64,000 nucleotides of DNA from Congeria kusceri (Eukaryota > Mollusca > Bivalvia > Myida > Dreissenidae). Within the stretch, counting starts at the first letter, position 1, and each line of letters opens with the position of its first letter. Position numbers and translations under genes: made by a program. Below, one piece after another: positions 1-11,083 of the stretch. Location: positions 1,799,001 to 1,863,000 of the forward strand of contig CM051034.1 of assembly GCA_027627225.1 (NCBI GenBank), read 5' to 3'. Under the pieces are notes generated by a model. It made no database searches. It saw only the letters and a list, made by a program, of their open reading frames with translations, and was not told the origin of the DNA.

Positions 1-291
1 GTGATCAGAGTGGAAAGCAAATTCAAATCTTGTGGAAAATTGTTCGTAATTATATCCAGACAATGGTTAGGACTGAATGTCGTTTTTTGTAGCCAAAGTC
101 ACAGTTAATTTTAACTAAAAACAGAACATGTTTCAGCTATTGTTTCATGATAAATCATGACTTTGTAGATTTGTTTACCATATTTACTCTTGATAGAAAT
201 CTTTCCATTAAAAGTTTTATTTGTTATAATGGTTCACACACATGAGTAGTTGGTCTTCCATCTTCAGTGTGACTGTGTTTCTGTTTTACAG
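1..291 (+). other. Putative intron upstream of a terminal exon
   Basis: AT-rich sequence with no supported coding frame. It ends in a pyrimidine-rich tract and TTTTACAG, which would be the splice acceptor for the exon that follows. The rest of the gene would lie to the left of the window. Confidence 0.35.
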
Positions 292-414
292 GCTCATTAT
301 AACGTGCAGCGTCTTCCAGTCGAGGCAAGCTGGCCACAGTGGGTCAAGGATTATTGCACTGTCTTTGAGAAGGCCAAACGAGCTCAGTTGATTGAATTTC
401 TTATTATATGTTAG
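292..414 (+). CDS. Putative terminal coding exon, unidentified protein (partial)
   Basis: Directly after the acceptor TTTTACAG there is an open frame of 40 codons ending in TAG at 412-414. The peptide reads AHYNVQRLPVEASW, then PQWVKDYCTVFEKAKRAQ, and ends LIEFLIIC. It is rich in W, Y, K and E and looks like folded protein rather than repeat translation. Base composition is visibly more GC-rich than the flanks. Two overlapping AATAAA signals follow about 190 bp downstream, as expected for a last exon. The frame assumes phase 0 at the acceptor. I do not recognise the family and assign no function; the remaining exons are outside the window. A chance open frame after an AG cannot be excluded. 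Confidence 0.45.
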   Translation, partial: AHYNVQRLPVEASWPQWVKDYCTVFEKAKRAQLIEFLIIC

Positions 415-605
415 TTGTAAACTGTTCTGGACGTTTATTTATTTGACTGAAAAATGTATCAGTTGATTGTATGTTCATTACAAAATATTGCTTTGTATGT
501 TGGTTTATTAAGAGGCAAATATCACAGTGCAATGTACCACAAGATTATTTTACATTCACTGCATTTTGTTAAATTTTATGTGAAATGGAATTGAATTAAA
601 AGCTT

Positions 606-617
606 AATAAAAATAAA
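606..617 (+). terminator. Poly(A) signals of the upstream plus-strand gene
   Basis: Two AATAAA hexamers (606-611 and 612-617) lie about 190 bp after the TAG of the putative terminal exon. Positions 415-635 would be the 3' untranslated region. AATAAA is common by chance in AT-rich DNA, so the support comes from its position. Confidence 0.4.
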
Positions 618-914
618 TAGGGAAATTTGCAATGGTAAATGATAACTGAAAATGAATTATCTTTTAAACTTAAATTATTCTCCAACTAAACACATTCAAT
701 TTTTCATAGTAGATCTTTAGGACAAAGACATTTGCTAAACAGAATCTGTATTTGATTGAAGAATTGAATAGGTTTTTATTCATGTAATACTAGTAAATAA
801 TGAGTAAAATTCAGCTTTTGTAACTTGTGCATTTGCAAGTTTAATTGTAAATTACTTGATTTTATGCCCATAGTATTAGGAAATGTTGGTGTCTATAAAA
901 TTCACCAGCATTGT

Positions 915-1226
915 AATTGTCCATCCGTACGTACGTCCCTAGAGTTTGTGGACACAACTCCTCTTTAACTGCTGGGCGTATTTCACTCAAACTTTCACAG
1001 CTGAAGTTCCTTTACGTGTAGGTGATTGTTAAGAAAGGAAATTCGGCTGCGACCTTTTTCCTTTTTTCCCCTATAGACTATATACTTCCCCAAATTGTGT
1101 GTACTCAACTCCTCTTTAACTGTCTGGCGGATTTCGCTAAAACGTTCACAGTTGAAGAACCAATTTTAGCCCTTTGTCTGTGTCCAAACACGTGTTTTGG
1201 GGCATCTGTGTCGGTGACAATCTAGT
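915..1226 (+). repeat. Dispersed repeat with two internal half-copies
   Basis: Starts near CCATCCGTACGTACGTCCC and ends near GGGGCATCTGTGTCGGTGAC. Two related halves are visible. Both contain CAACTCCTCTTTAACTG, a GGCGxATTTC step and TTCACAG(C/T)TGAAG, at about 955-1017 and 1100-1156. This pattern resembles an interspersed repeat common in bivalve genomes. The 67-codon open frame inside it is not supported as a gene. Confidence 0.6.
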
Positions 1227-1732
1227 TAATGTATTGTTAGTAATGTAAGAATGCTGCAAATAAAATTAATGTCATATTTAACGATATTAAGAGTTCATTG
1301 GATACTCAGTTATTTCCCTTTGTATGATTTTCTTGATTTCTTTATATTCACAAAATTTTGTATATAAAAAATCTCAAATATTGTTATTGTGCATGATTTC
1401 AATAGTTACTGCCTTAGATGTTTGTGTGTGGATCTTAATCACATACTGTAATGTACTTGTGTGGAACATAACACGAGTGTCATAATTGCGAAGTAAACAT
1501 TTTGTTTTGGTCATTCTTCAAGTAGCTTTTGACTTCATGTTAATGTTTAATCGAACAGTTTACTTGGGAACTTCTTAATAATTTTCTAATCTGTAGCTAT
1601 TTATATGTCGTTACTTGTTCGTACGTTTTTGCTTGTATCGCATAAATGTTTTCATTAAGCGATATATTTGTGCATAATGACAGTGTCTGTTGATGAATTG
1701 TATTTGAGGTCTATGCATTTATATGATGCTCC
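1227..1732. other. No recognised feature
   Basis: AT-rich single-copy-looking DNA. I see no splice-bounded open frame, hairpin or tandem repeat. Confidence 0.4.
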
Positions 1733-1842
1733 GTAGTACCGTACATTTTATCTGCTAAGGACGCAGACAGTGGTTTAAGGTCCGTCTGTAGTACCGTACA
1801 TTTGATCTGCTAAGGACGCAGACAGTGGTTTAAGGTCCGTCT
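1733..1842. repeat. 55 bp tandem duplication
   Basis: Two adjacent 55 bp copies (1733-1787 and 1788-1842) each run from GTAGTACCGTACATTT to AAGGTCCGTCT. They differ at one base, T against G after ACATTT. The near identity indicates a recent duplication. Each copy contains GCTAAGGACGCAGAC. No coding role is visible. Confidence 0.9.
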
Positions 1843-2600
1843 GTACGTTCAAATTCTATATTTAGATTATGAAAACTAATAAATCTAGCAATAATATAGT
1901 ACTACAATAATGTGATAAAAGAGTGCCGTTACTTACTAGATTTGTGGCAACTTGTTTTGTCAGTCCAATCATAACAAATATGTTCAATCTTAAAAATATG
2001 TTAGTGTAAACGATTTAATAACAGTAGAAGTGTCTGTACAATAATTATATATAACGTGGACAATATGTTATATTAAGCTTACTGAATGACAACAGATTTT
2101 TTAGCCCAATTATTTAATGAAAATGCTTATTTTTGTCCTTCCATATTTATAACTCACTCATGTGTATGCAGTACCATGAAGCTTAAATGTTGTGATAATG
2201 TTGTGTGCATTAATTGTTCGTAACATTCATTTTTGTAGTAATTTTTTGTTGACTTCCAGCTATACCTAGGACTGTAATTCCATTTGTTAAAACCTTTCAT
2301 GTATTGTTTAAAAAAATGCTCAATAACAGCAAAACTTCCAGCAAACATTTTTCTGATATATATGCTGGTATTAATGCCTTTTTCTAAGTTGTATTTCTTC
2401 ATAATTTTGAACATTCATTTTTTTTCTGTGATTTAAAACTAACATTGTGTATACAAAACTGTTTAGTAACTTTCTGTGAAGTTTTGAATCACGTTTAATT
2501 ATGGCAGGAGAAAAGATTGTATTTCATTTTAAAATGCATCAGAAATTATCAGTTTGTGAATAATTCTTCAGTTATGTGCCAGTCTGTAATTATGTCCCCA
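1843..2600. other. No recognised feature
   Basis: AT-rich intergenic sequence. A minus-strand open frame of 86 codons at 2154-2414 lacks splice context and any family resemblance, so it is not called. Confidence 0.35.
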
Positions 2601-2604
2601 TCGA

Positions 2605-2905
2605 AGATGGCGGGGTATATTGGTTTGCTAATGTCGGTCGATCGGTTTGCTGGTAGACAACTTTCGTTTCCGCTCTCTAAATCCAGTAGTTTTCATCCTA
2701 TCTTAACCAAACTTCATGAAAATGTTTATAGGCATACTATCTCAGATAAGTTGGATAATCAGCCAAATCGTTTCAGGAATTGTGCAGTTATGGCCCTCGA
2801 ATTATCTAAAATTGGTCCTTTTAGCTGTTCCCGCTCTGCAACACTTTTCATCCAATCTTCACCAAACTTGCTGAAAATGTTTGTGGGAATATTGAATATT
2901 GAAAC
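2605..2905 (-). repeat. Dispersed repeat, same family as 6740-7310
   Basis: Contains GAATTATCTAAAATTGG, GCTCTCTAAATCC and two phrases of the type TTCATCCxATCTTxACCAAAC, separated by about 150 bp. Their reverse complements recur at 6740-7310 as GGTGAAGATCGGATxAAAAC and AAAAAGGCCAATTTxAGAT. The 130-codon plus-strand frame (2517-2909) runs through this repeat and is most likely not a gene. Confidence 0.6.
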
Positions 2906-2910
2906 ATAAC

Positions 2911-4219
2911 TTTTCATAGCCCAGATATGCATTTTCATTTTTATCAAACATAAATTATTGTTTTATGACAAAGTGGTTGAAATTTAATCCATAAACAAAA
3001 ACGATAACAAATTCTATAGTGTCCGGTTTCTTTTTTGGTTTAAGTGTATAGAGTTTGTCTCATGATACATGTGTGCATTACTGATATTTATTGAGCTTAC
3101 GTTGTCATTGTAGTACTTTTGTTACTGTTCAGTACATATTTAAGCTCCATGAACATGGCATTCTTTGTGAACTGTTGGAATAAGGACCCTTTCCATCAGT
3201 CTTCTTAACCTTGTGTGCACAAATGACAAAGAAATAGTTGCTTCGTTTTTGAAAAACAACAAACAACACATGTTCTTTTATCTTACAGACAAGTAAGCTT
3301 TCACAGACTATGTAGGTTCCATTGACAGCAACAAAAAGCATTTTTTTAATAATTAGAGTCATAGAGTCAGTAGAACTTCGTTAATTTTCTCCAAAGTTGG
3401 AAGGACATCACAGATTAACCAATCGATAACAGTGGGAAAGTTCTTTGTCATAAATACTGCTTTTTAGTAAAAGCCATTAAATCCACTTTCAGCATTAATC
3501 AAACTAAATCAAACTTGCTGTAGTTATATCAGTTTTCATGAAATGGAAAACACATATGTAACATTATCTTTTCTTAGTATATACGATTATTACCGGTATA
3601 AGTTATAAGTGTAGAAAACTGTTTTTGTATATTTTCCAACCCTAAATAATACTATCATTCAAGACAGATTTGGTGGCTTTAATATAACTTGCTTATTTGG
3701 ATTTTACTGACTCACCATACAGATAGACTGTGTCCAAAATATATACATGAGCTGCTTTTAGAGACAACCTTCGACTGCCTGAATTAATTGGCAAGTGATA
3801 GAACAAAATCTGCATCTTTGTTTACAGTATTATGATAATATGGTTGAACTTTGTAATCCCGACATTGCCAGGACTTCACAGTAACTATTTTTACATGGCA
3901 AAGTGTAGACTTTTCTACAAGTAACTTTCAAAAAATTGTAATATAAAAGAGCAATATCTGTAAAAATATACATTAACCATAAGTGATTATGCATTACTTT
4001 AAATTGTATCATTGATCACACTTTTAAAGTAATGCATAATAAAAAAAGTATGAGAATATTCAACATAACTGAAAAATTGAGCGAAGAGTGAGAGATACTT
4101 TTTATATACAATATATACTGTTGGACATTATTTTCCACTTTGACCTAACCAGAAAGTTAAAATAATCTAGTTCGAGATGAAAAAGTTCAGCTGTATTACT
4201 TAAAGCAAACAAAAGACAT
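2911..4219. other. No recognised feature
   Basis: AT-rich DNA between the two convergent gene ends. Open frames at 3129-3362 and 3830-4012 (minus) show no splice sites or recognisable motifs. There is a short inverted match around AAAGTAATGCATAA near 3990-4040. Confidence 0.35.
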
Positions 4220-4238
4220 TCAGTCTGGGACAGATGTG

Positions 4239-4244
4239 TTTATT
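4239..4244 (-). terminator. Poly(A) signal for the minus-strand gene end
   Basis: TTTATT on the plus strand reads AATAAA on the minus strand, about 190 bp after the putative stop at 4433-4435. This gives a 3' untranslated region ending near 4220. Confidence 0.3.
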
Positions 4245-4432
4245 TGTCCACATATTACATAACACTGGCTTGTAACAAGTAACATCTGCATTACAAAATA
4301 GCAAATTCTTAAAACACCAAATCAAGTCTATCGAAAAACCAAACGTTTCTCTGCTCACATTAGAGGCCTGTCCCACACTTTGGCTGGCATAACTGATAAT
4401 TAACTGCAACAACTCAGGTGACAACGAGGTTC

Positions 4433-4471
4433 TTACTTTACTGAGCGATGCCCTCTTTTTATGAATGTATT
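4433..4471 (-). CDS. Putative terminal exon, minus-strand gene (partial)
   Basis: On the minus strand, a good acceptor (TTTTTATTTTCAG) is followed by AATACATTC. If joined in phase 0 to the exon at 5553-5623, the frame reads NTFIKRGHRSVK and stops at TAA (4433-4435). A minus-strand AATAAA follows at 4239-4244. A second open frame from the same acceptor, starting YIHKKRASLSKVRT, stays open to about 4200. It would need a different upstream phase, and its later part looks random. The phase from the upstream exon favours the short version. The protein is not recognised. Confidence 0.35.
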   Translation of the reverse strand, partial: NTFIKRGHRSVK

Positions 4472-4890
4472 CTGAAAATAAAAATGTATGAAATTTTGTT
4501 TAGTTTAGGCCAAAGAAAAAATATCTGCGGTTCATGTGTCACTGCATTTTTTGCTTAAACACTATATAACAATATTATGCTTATCTTTGGAAAATTGTTA
4601 TATTAAAACTAACCCAGCATTTTTATACTAAATCATTGTTTTTTTCCCTTTAGAAATACTTTAGGTCGTGAAAACTGAACCACTGATACTTTTTCCTTGG
4701 CCTTAACATTGTATCAAATATTTGTAATCTTGCATAATAAAAAGAGATCAATAACAAAAAATTAAGAAGACTTCTGGTGTTTGTTTTTATTTGCACAAAA
4801 AATTACAACGTGGGGGTAGGGACAATGACAAAATGTTTTTATTTCTTTTGATTTTGTACTAAAAAGTATAATTTTACCTAACCCTGGCTA

Positions 4891-4943
4891 GGGGGGGTAG
4901 AACCTCCACTTTCCCTTGGAAAGTGGTGGTTCTGCCCCCCCCC
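4891..4943. repeat. Hairpin with G-run and C-run arms
   Basis: A 15 bp stem with one mismatch pairs GAACCTCCACTTTCC (4900-4914) with GGAAAGTGGTGGTTC (4918-4932) across a 3-base loop. A run of seven G at its left and ten C at its right extend the pairing outwards. It abuts the tRNA-like sequence on its right and may be the tail of that element. Confidence 0.75.
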
Positions 4944-5002
4944 CGAACATGCGACCCCTGGGTTGTGAAGCCAGTGCGTTACCACTAGACCACGGATCCG
5001 CC
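4944..5002 (-). mobile_element. tRNA-derived SINE head (degenerate)
   Basis: Read on the minus strand, it begins GGCGGATCCGTGGTCTAG, with a pol III A-box-like TGGTCTAGTGG. It continues to GGTCGCATGTTCG, a decayed B box. The G/C hairpin follows immediately. It lacks a proper acceptor stem and B box, so it is a SINE or tRNA-like repeat and not a functional tRNA gene. Confidence 0.55.
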
Positions 5003-5552
5003 ACCAGTCATTTTAGTAGTTGTAGTATGAATAATATGTATAGCTAGGACGACCTGGCCTGACACTCGTTAATTCTTATCAGCATTATTTCCTACATTTA
5101 TACTCTGTTTACGATTCCAGTATGTAAAATTTTCATCGTAATGGTTTTCCAATATATTCATTCAAAAAGTCCAATTTCAGGTTAATTTTTCAGAGCTATA
5201 ATACTGAGAATAGTTGTGGTGAAAGGAATAGTATAAGTCGAAATGGTGCAAAAGAGTGGCAAGTCCATAATTTGCAATCTTTTAAACTTGATTTAGCACC
5301 AGATAAACTATTAGAATCACTATGGTTTTTGGCATATTTTGTATGTGTCCTTAAATGACCAATTGCTGCTGCTTTTATTCATATTACTCTCTAAAACTGG
5401 CCATTTTTAGGTGAAAAAAAAAACTGCTTTAGTAAAATCTAATTTAAGTCGGATTATGGGTCGTGAGGGCTCAAAACCATGTCACTTGAAAAATAATAAC
5501 ATTTCGAGTCCCATCAGCAGTGAAAACAGCAAACAATAGCAACAACACCCAC
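5003..5552 (-). other. Putative intron of the minus-strand gene
   Basis: AT-rich sequence between the two putative minus-strand exons. It begins, in transcript order, with the donor GTGGGTG at 5552-5546. No other feature is seen except a short A-run near 5420. Confidence 0.3.
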
Positions 5553-5623
5553 CTGGTAGGTCATGGACATGCTGTTGGAACGGTTGGATCTGGATTTTTC
5601 GGGTGCATCAGCATGTTCTGTTG
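5553..5623 (-). CDS. Putative internal exon, minus-strand gene
   Basis: The 71-nt segment is bounded on the minus strand by ATTTTATTCCAG (acceptor) and CAG|GTGGGTG (donor). Only one frame is open: two bases completing a codon, then TEHADAPEKSRSNRSNSMSM followed by TYQ. The Ser/Arg/Asn-rich segment has RSNS-type motifs of the kind found in phosphorylated C-terminal tails, which is inference. The exon ends on a complete codon, so the next exon starts in phase 0. Protein family not recognised. Confidence 0.5.
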
Positions 5624-6735
5624 CTGGAATAAAATAAAATATCAATTGAAATCAGTTTAACACCAGAGTTCTTATCAAATCAGTGTATGTGCAACTAAAC
5701 CACAACAGAATAGCTCAAATTGTCAAAGAACTTTCACCAGTTTGCTCGTGAGGGCTTCATTCCTTTTTACCTTTGAATTTTTAGATTTTTCTTCATAATT
5801 TTTATTTAATAATATCTGATGTTATTCTTTTTAAATGGAGATACATATTTGTACACACAGCCTTTTTAAACAATACTTGCTATCACTTGTTATTTACAAA
5901 TTAAATCCTTTTAAACCAGATATTCTCTGTCACTTTGTTACTATTTGCATCCAGTGAAATAGTATGTGCATGAAATTGCAATTGGCTGCAGACATAGCTT
6001 GAAAATGATGATTCAATAATAAATGCATCTAGTCTACCACTGAAATATTTCCTGATAGCACTCTTGTATGAGTAAAGTACATGAATATTCAACACTACAC
6101 ATTCAAGAAGTTGACATAGGACCTGTGCACATTCCCATTACAAACACCACCAAACGATAATGGACGAAAAATCAACAGACCGAACAGATACATGTGTTCT
6201 CTACAAATGTATTGACACGCATGATGTAAAACTGAATGTACCGCAAGGTAAGGCAAACAAGCCGTACTAATACGGTTGAGCAGCAGCTACAGGCCTTGTC
6301 CGGCATGAATGATTCTGAGCTCGGGAAAATGATGTCAGAGCCGATGTTCCACTTGAGACTGTTTATTTGGCAGGAAATCGCAGTTACTCTGCTGATCAAG
6401 ACCAGGACACATTCTGAAATTTCAGAAAAAAACATTTTTTATGTATTTACAAGCAGAACCTGCACAAGGCTGACCCAGCCGACATGGACAGATAAAGCAT
6501 GGGTTTCGGGTATCCATAATGAGTATTCACTCTCAAGAAAAGAAAAATCGTATTATCAACTGGTAATACACATATTTAGACCAATTTGCCAGTGAACGGC
6601 ATCCAAGCGCGACTTTCCCTTTGGTACATGCTATGACTACAACACACACTACCATATACAAAATTTTTTACCTACACTCCTGGTTGAAACTTTTGACGTG
6701 TGCTATGAAACAAGAGCTATTTGTAAAACAGTTAT
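5624..6735. other. No firmly recognised feature
   Basis: AT-rich. A plus-strand frame at 6236-6595 (119 codons) contains TVEQQLQALSGMNDSELGKM, which looks protein-like, but I found no convincing splice sites. ATGGACGAAAAATCAACA near 6160 recurs at about 7392, so dispersed-repeat fragments are present. Confidence 0.35.
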
Positions 6736-6739
6736 GCCC

Positions 6740-7320
6740 CCTTAAGGTTAAAATATCGGTGAAGATAGGATGAAAACTTTTAGACATAAAAAGCGGAAAC
6801 TGCTAAAAAGGCCAATTTAAGATGAATCAAGGGTCATAACTCAGCAATTCCTGGGGCAATTAGGTTGATCGTCGAACTTGGCTAAGTTTGGTGAAGATCG
6901 GATAAGAACTGTTAGACTTAGAGAGCGGAAACAGGTATAAAGGCTAATTTGAGATAATTCACGGGCTATAATTCGAAAGTTATTGAGACAATTTGGTTCA
7001 TTATCAAACTAGACCAAGATATTAAGCCCACAGAGATTTTTACCAAATTTGGTGAAGATCCGATAAAAACATGTTGGACTTATAGAACGGAAAGGGCTAA
7101 AAAGGCCAATTTTAGATAATTCAAGGGTGATAACTCCATAATTCCAAGTGTGATTTGGCTGGTGATCATACTTGGTCGATATATTATTAGAATAAAGATT
7201 TTTATGAAGTTTGGCAAAGATCGGATGAAAACTATTTGGGCAATAAATCTGATGTTCCTGGTACGATCTGGCCCATTATCGAACCTATCCGTAATATGGT
7301 AATACACAAACTGTACAAGT
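6740..7320 (+). repeat. Dispersed repeat, about three tandem-like units
   Basis: The phrases GGTGAAGATCGGATxAGAAC, AGAGCGGAAACxGG and AAGGCCAATTTxAGAT recur at intervals of about 150-170 bp. The phrases CATAACTC and AATTTGGxTxATxATC lie between them. It is the same family, in opposite orientation, as 2605-2905. The minus-strand frame at 7080-7307 is repeat-derived. Confidence 0.65.
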
Positions 7321-7379
7321 TTGGTTAAGCTTGAATGAAAAGAGAAGTTTGTATCGCCTCAGCATGCCTATAATTGACG

Positions 7380-8255
7380 AATTAGGAACAATGGACGAAA
7401 AATCAACAAACCAGAACAATCTGACAACATGTGCACTTGGCAGGAATGCTGCATATACAGCTTAATTGAATTTGAGTAATTATTTCCTGAGATCTTGCAG
7501 GAAAACAAAAATCCTAATAAAATATTATGTTTGTAATCAAATCAGACTGGAATGACCTGACAGTTTGCCCATTTCCTCTTGATAGAGATGCTGAAGTTTA
7601 TTGAAAATAAGTCATTAGTTCCTGAGAACTAGTGTGTCAAAAATGTCATATTAACAAATCCTATTTATCATCAAAGGGCAATAACTCCCTGAAAAATCAT
7701 CAGACCAGAAGGACCTGACAATATGTGGAAGTCCTCATGCTAAGGATGCTGCATATCACATTTAGATATCACGGGCAGAAACTAAAATATCCCATTTAAT
7801 GTCCTATTAATAATCAAAGGGCAATTACTGCATGGACAAAAATTAGACCAGAATAACCAAACAATATGTGCATGTCCTCATATTAGGTTTCATTGCATCT
7901 GAGATATTAGTTCCAGAGATCTTGGGCAGAAACTAAATATGGGGTGGACGGAAGGTCAAATAAACAGGAAGGTATAGTGATATGAAGATGTTGCAAGCAA
8001 AATTTAACACACACACTTTAACCTAATTTGCATGTGCAAAAAGGGGCATATTTCTGCTAAATTGCAAGTCAGAGTTATGAGCTTTCGTCAGTGGCCTCAC
8101 ATAATGACCCCGAAGACATGTGTGAAGTTTCAAATGAATATCTGTAGTAGTTACAGAGATATGTGCTTGTTGCACGCAAACCTTAACCAGAGCATTAAGC
8201 CGAAGCCGACGCCGACGAACAGGCGACTTTTTTTAATGAATAGTCGAGCTAAAAA
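7380..8255 (+). repeat. Composite dispersed repeat ending in a GCCGACGCCGACG tail
   Basis: Phrases of the type AAATCAxCAxACCAGAA followed by ACAATATGTG and CCTCAT recur at about 7395, 7690 and 7840. The final part carries AAGCCGAAGCCGACGCCGAC and AATAGTCGAGCTAAAAA, the usual end of a repeat seen in many bivalve genomes. The plus-strand frames at 8032-8361 and 8358-8540 overlap or adjoin it and are not supported. Confidence 0.6.
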
Positions 8256-8660
8256 ATTGGGGTACACAGTTAAATGTAGTATTAGAACGCACGCCTACAC
8301 ATTCAAGCACTTCAATGAAAGCTTTTCTACACTATGTGACGTTTATCAAGTGAGCGCATGACAATATTTAGCATCTATGCCGGTAAGTTCGTGGCCTCAT
8401 ACAAGTTTGTGGATGATGCACCGACGTCATTTTCGATACAATCACGCAACATCACGTGTCCTAATTCTTTGCAAATTCTGGCTCGAAGAATTTACCGACT
8501 TATAACAGCAAGTACATGCATACATTTTAAGTTTAAATGATAAATAACAAGTTCATCACTGATATGCAAACACAAAATCAATGACGTGGTCGTGCCATAT
8601 GACGTCACCTAAAATTACCCACAAACTTGAAGGAATTTGAGCGAGTTAAAGGCGTTGTTA
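8256..8660. other. No recognised feature
   Basis: Somewhat higher CpG content than its neighbours (for example GACGTCATTT, TGACGTGGTCGTG), but no splice-bounded frame or repeat is visible. Confidence 0.35.
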
Positions 8661-8662
8661 GG

Positions 8663-9343
8663 CATACATGCCATAACTTTTGGGATCATTTCCGGGACTC
8701 TGCCTGCGAATTTCCGGGACTTTTACTGTCTTTCCTGGACGTGTACATAAGTTTTACATGGCATAACAAAATATTTGCTTTAGGACTATTTCACCTGAAA
8801 TTTCGAGGAAAGTAGTTTAAAACAATGCCTTATTGTGGTAGTAAACTAACTGCGGATATTGTGAACAACGGAAATCATTGAGTAAACTGCTTTTATTTAC
8901 GGTCGGGATTATAAGTACTCTTTCGTTATCAACTGATGCATGTATACACTTACTAATACGTGTATAAATATGTATTACGCAGATAGGTCGATGGTTCACA
9001 GCATTGGCAAGCTGAAATAACTCCGCGTTTTAATTGGCTAATATCGATTTTTCTGTGGGAATGAAGCTCCGCCTTAAAGTCGGACCTACTCGGTGATTGA
9101 TTGCAGTTTATTAGAGTGAAAGTGTGACAACTTCTGTTAATTGCTCATTTATGACACGTTGCCTAATTGGGTATGATTGCCTTGGGGACAAATTAGGGGA
9201 TTAGTGGTCTGTCAGAAGTTAATCTAATATAGGTATGCACAGTTGTTATGATTTCCGGGACATACGAACTAAATCTGGGACTGCAGGATGTGCACTGCAT
9301 TTCCGGGACAATCCCCCACGATCCGGGACATATGGCAAGTATG
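8663..9343. mobile_element. Putative terminal-inverted-repeat element
   Basis: The left end reads CATACATGCCATAAC followed by GGGATCATTTCCGGGAC. The right end, reverse-complemented, reads CATACTTGCCATATGTCCCG. Several TTTCCGGGAC phrases sit inside both ends in opposite orientation. The size is about 680 bp, with no coding frame of note. It is probably a non-autonomous DNA element or foldback repeat; the arms are diverged. Confidence 0.45.
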
Positions 9344-11008
9344 TTTTAGGTCATATTTAGTTTTTAATAAAGTAACATATTTCTCATTACGTGTTCACTG
9401 TGTTGTTACATGAAATAGTAAGTAAAGAAGCCATTTAAAGTTAACTAAAATTAAGATTTGCCGAGTGCCTAACAAGTTATGCTACCACAAATAATTCAGT
9501 GCAAGTTCGCAAGAAGTATGCTTTTCTATGTTCCAGGTCTAGTGCCAGTTCTTGCACTTGTAATTTGTTCCAGTTACTGCGTGTTCTTTTATTGTAATCT
9601 GCATTGTATACATGTATAATTGTATTGTATATTTGACGATTACTTTGTTTCGAGTTTCCATTATTAAAACTTCATGTCAGTTCTGTTTATTGGTGTTATT
9701 TGTTTCATTATTTTATATGAAAATGAAAACAATCAAATTCTACCTTTGGCACGTCCTAATTAATTGCTAAATCCTTTCATAAACTGTAACTGTAATTTGT
9801 GTTTTGACATTTTCCGCCATTGTACCGGAAGTTAAAGTATCACGTGATCCTAAGACGGTTCAGTCCCAAGACATATCGGTCTAAAAAACATTCGGTTCAG
9901 AGATTCATAAAACATGTTAAACATACGCAGTCGTCTTCAACATGTTTTGTTTTAATTCTGTTATGGTGGACATGATAAATATTATAATAAAATATAATAC
10001 AACAATAAACACAACGTTTCTTAGTTTATCTTTTTAATTATTATATAATATACATAATACAATAATTATTTTATTGTATAAGCTTACCATGCAAACATGG
10101 ATATTTCAAATCAAAACACCTTTCATGTAAATATGCCAGTGGAAAAAATAACTAATACTGGAAGCAATCTAAAACAAATTGTGCTAACACAAATTAAAAG
10201 CATAAACCACTTTTGTAGTCAGCAAAATAACGAAACAAATAAGGCCATACAAATTTTATTCTATGTTAGGCGTCAACCTTTTTCGAAACCTACCGACCAG
10301 GCAGGAAACCACTTATTCACGACATTGGTACGAGCTTAAGCAAATGTTAACTTTCAAAACTGTAATATATCATCTTGATATTGGGAACCTACTTTAACAC
10401 AGCATTTTAACTGTGAATATTGACTAGTTCCGTGTGTTTTCCCAATTATTGGTAAAACGCTTAAGTCTTGTTTGTTCTTTTTTTTCCAATTTGCCAGAAT
10501 TGTTTTTGTTTTCATTCAGGCATTCGAAAACCTACAAGCACGAGGACGCTAAACAAAGAATCAAATTGGTATGGGCTAACAATGAAATCAATTAAAAACA
10601 GAAATTGTACTAACAGACGTATACAATTTTCACTTTTCTTCTGTAAATTTTAATCACATTCGGAGAGCGTACATAACATTGGAACTGTTCAGTGGTAGGT
10701 TAACTCCCTTGCCCGATGTCTCACTTAAAATATCCTGGATCCTATCTGTTCACGAACTTACACGAAATGACAATTTTTCAACTTTTTGTCACATATTCCA
10801 AAAATAAAAGACATTGTAAATAAAGGAGCGAAATAACACTATGGACACAGACATATACTGTAAATATGGTTTCTTTAATGAGTAAGTCGACATTGATAAA
10901 ATTATAACTCGTTTGTAACGCTAAACGATCGAATAATTTGGAGTGTTTGTTGTTTTCGTGACAACACGTCGATCATTTGCATAAAGTGAAAGATGCAGTG
11001 ATACATAA
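9344..11008. other. No recognised feature
   Basis: AT-rich, with an A/T-only stretch around 9975-10075. Open frames at 10097-10339 and 10468-10653 have no splice context or familiar motifs. Confidence 0.35.
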
Positions 11009-11083
11009 ATCTGAATGGCCAAGTGGTTAAGGCGTTTGCCTTTTGATCCGGAGGTCAGAGCTCCGAACCCTGGTGGGAGCAGA
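11009..11083 (+). mobile_element. tRNA-derived repeat (SINE head), copy 1
   Basis: The A box TGGCCAAGTGG lies at 11016-11026. A B-box-like CTCCGAACCC lies at 11061-11070, with one base off the GGTTCGAACC consensus. A T-run follows at once. A seven-base loop TTTTGAT sits where an anticodon loop would be. The same structure is found at 46253-46327 on the other strand. The downstream phrase CTGTGAACAAGCATCTTTAA (11199-11218) resembles the end of the element around that second copy. It is likely a mobile tRNA-derived sequence, not a working tRNA. Confidence 0.6.

Noticed and set aside
2517..2909. 130-codon plus-strand frame
   Set aside because: Lies within a dispersed repeat that recurs, reversed, at 6740-7310.
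6236..6595. 119-codon plus frame with a protein-like stretch
   Set aside because: No convincing acceptor and donor pair, no recognised motif, and dispersed repeats lie on both sides.
11009..11083. Functional tRNA gene
   Set aside because: A and B boxes are present but the cloverleaf arms do not pair properly, and a related copy lies inside a mobile element at 46253.
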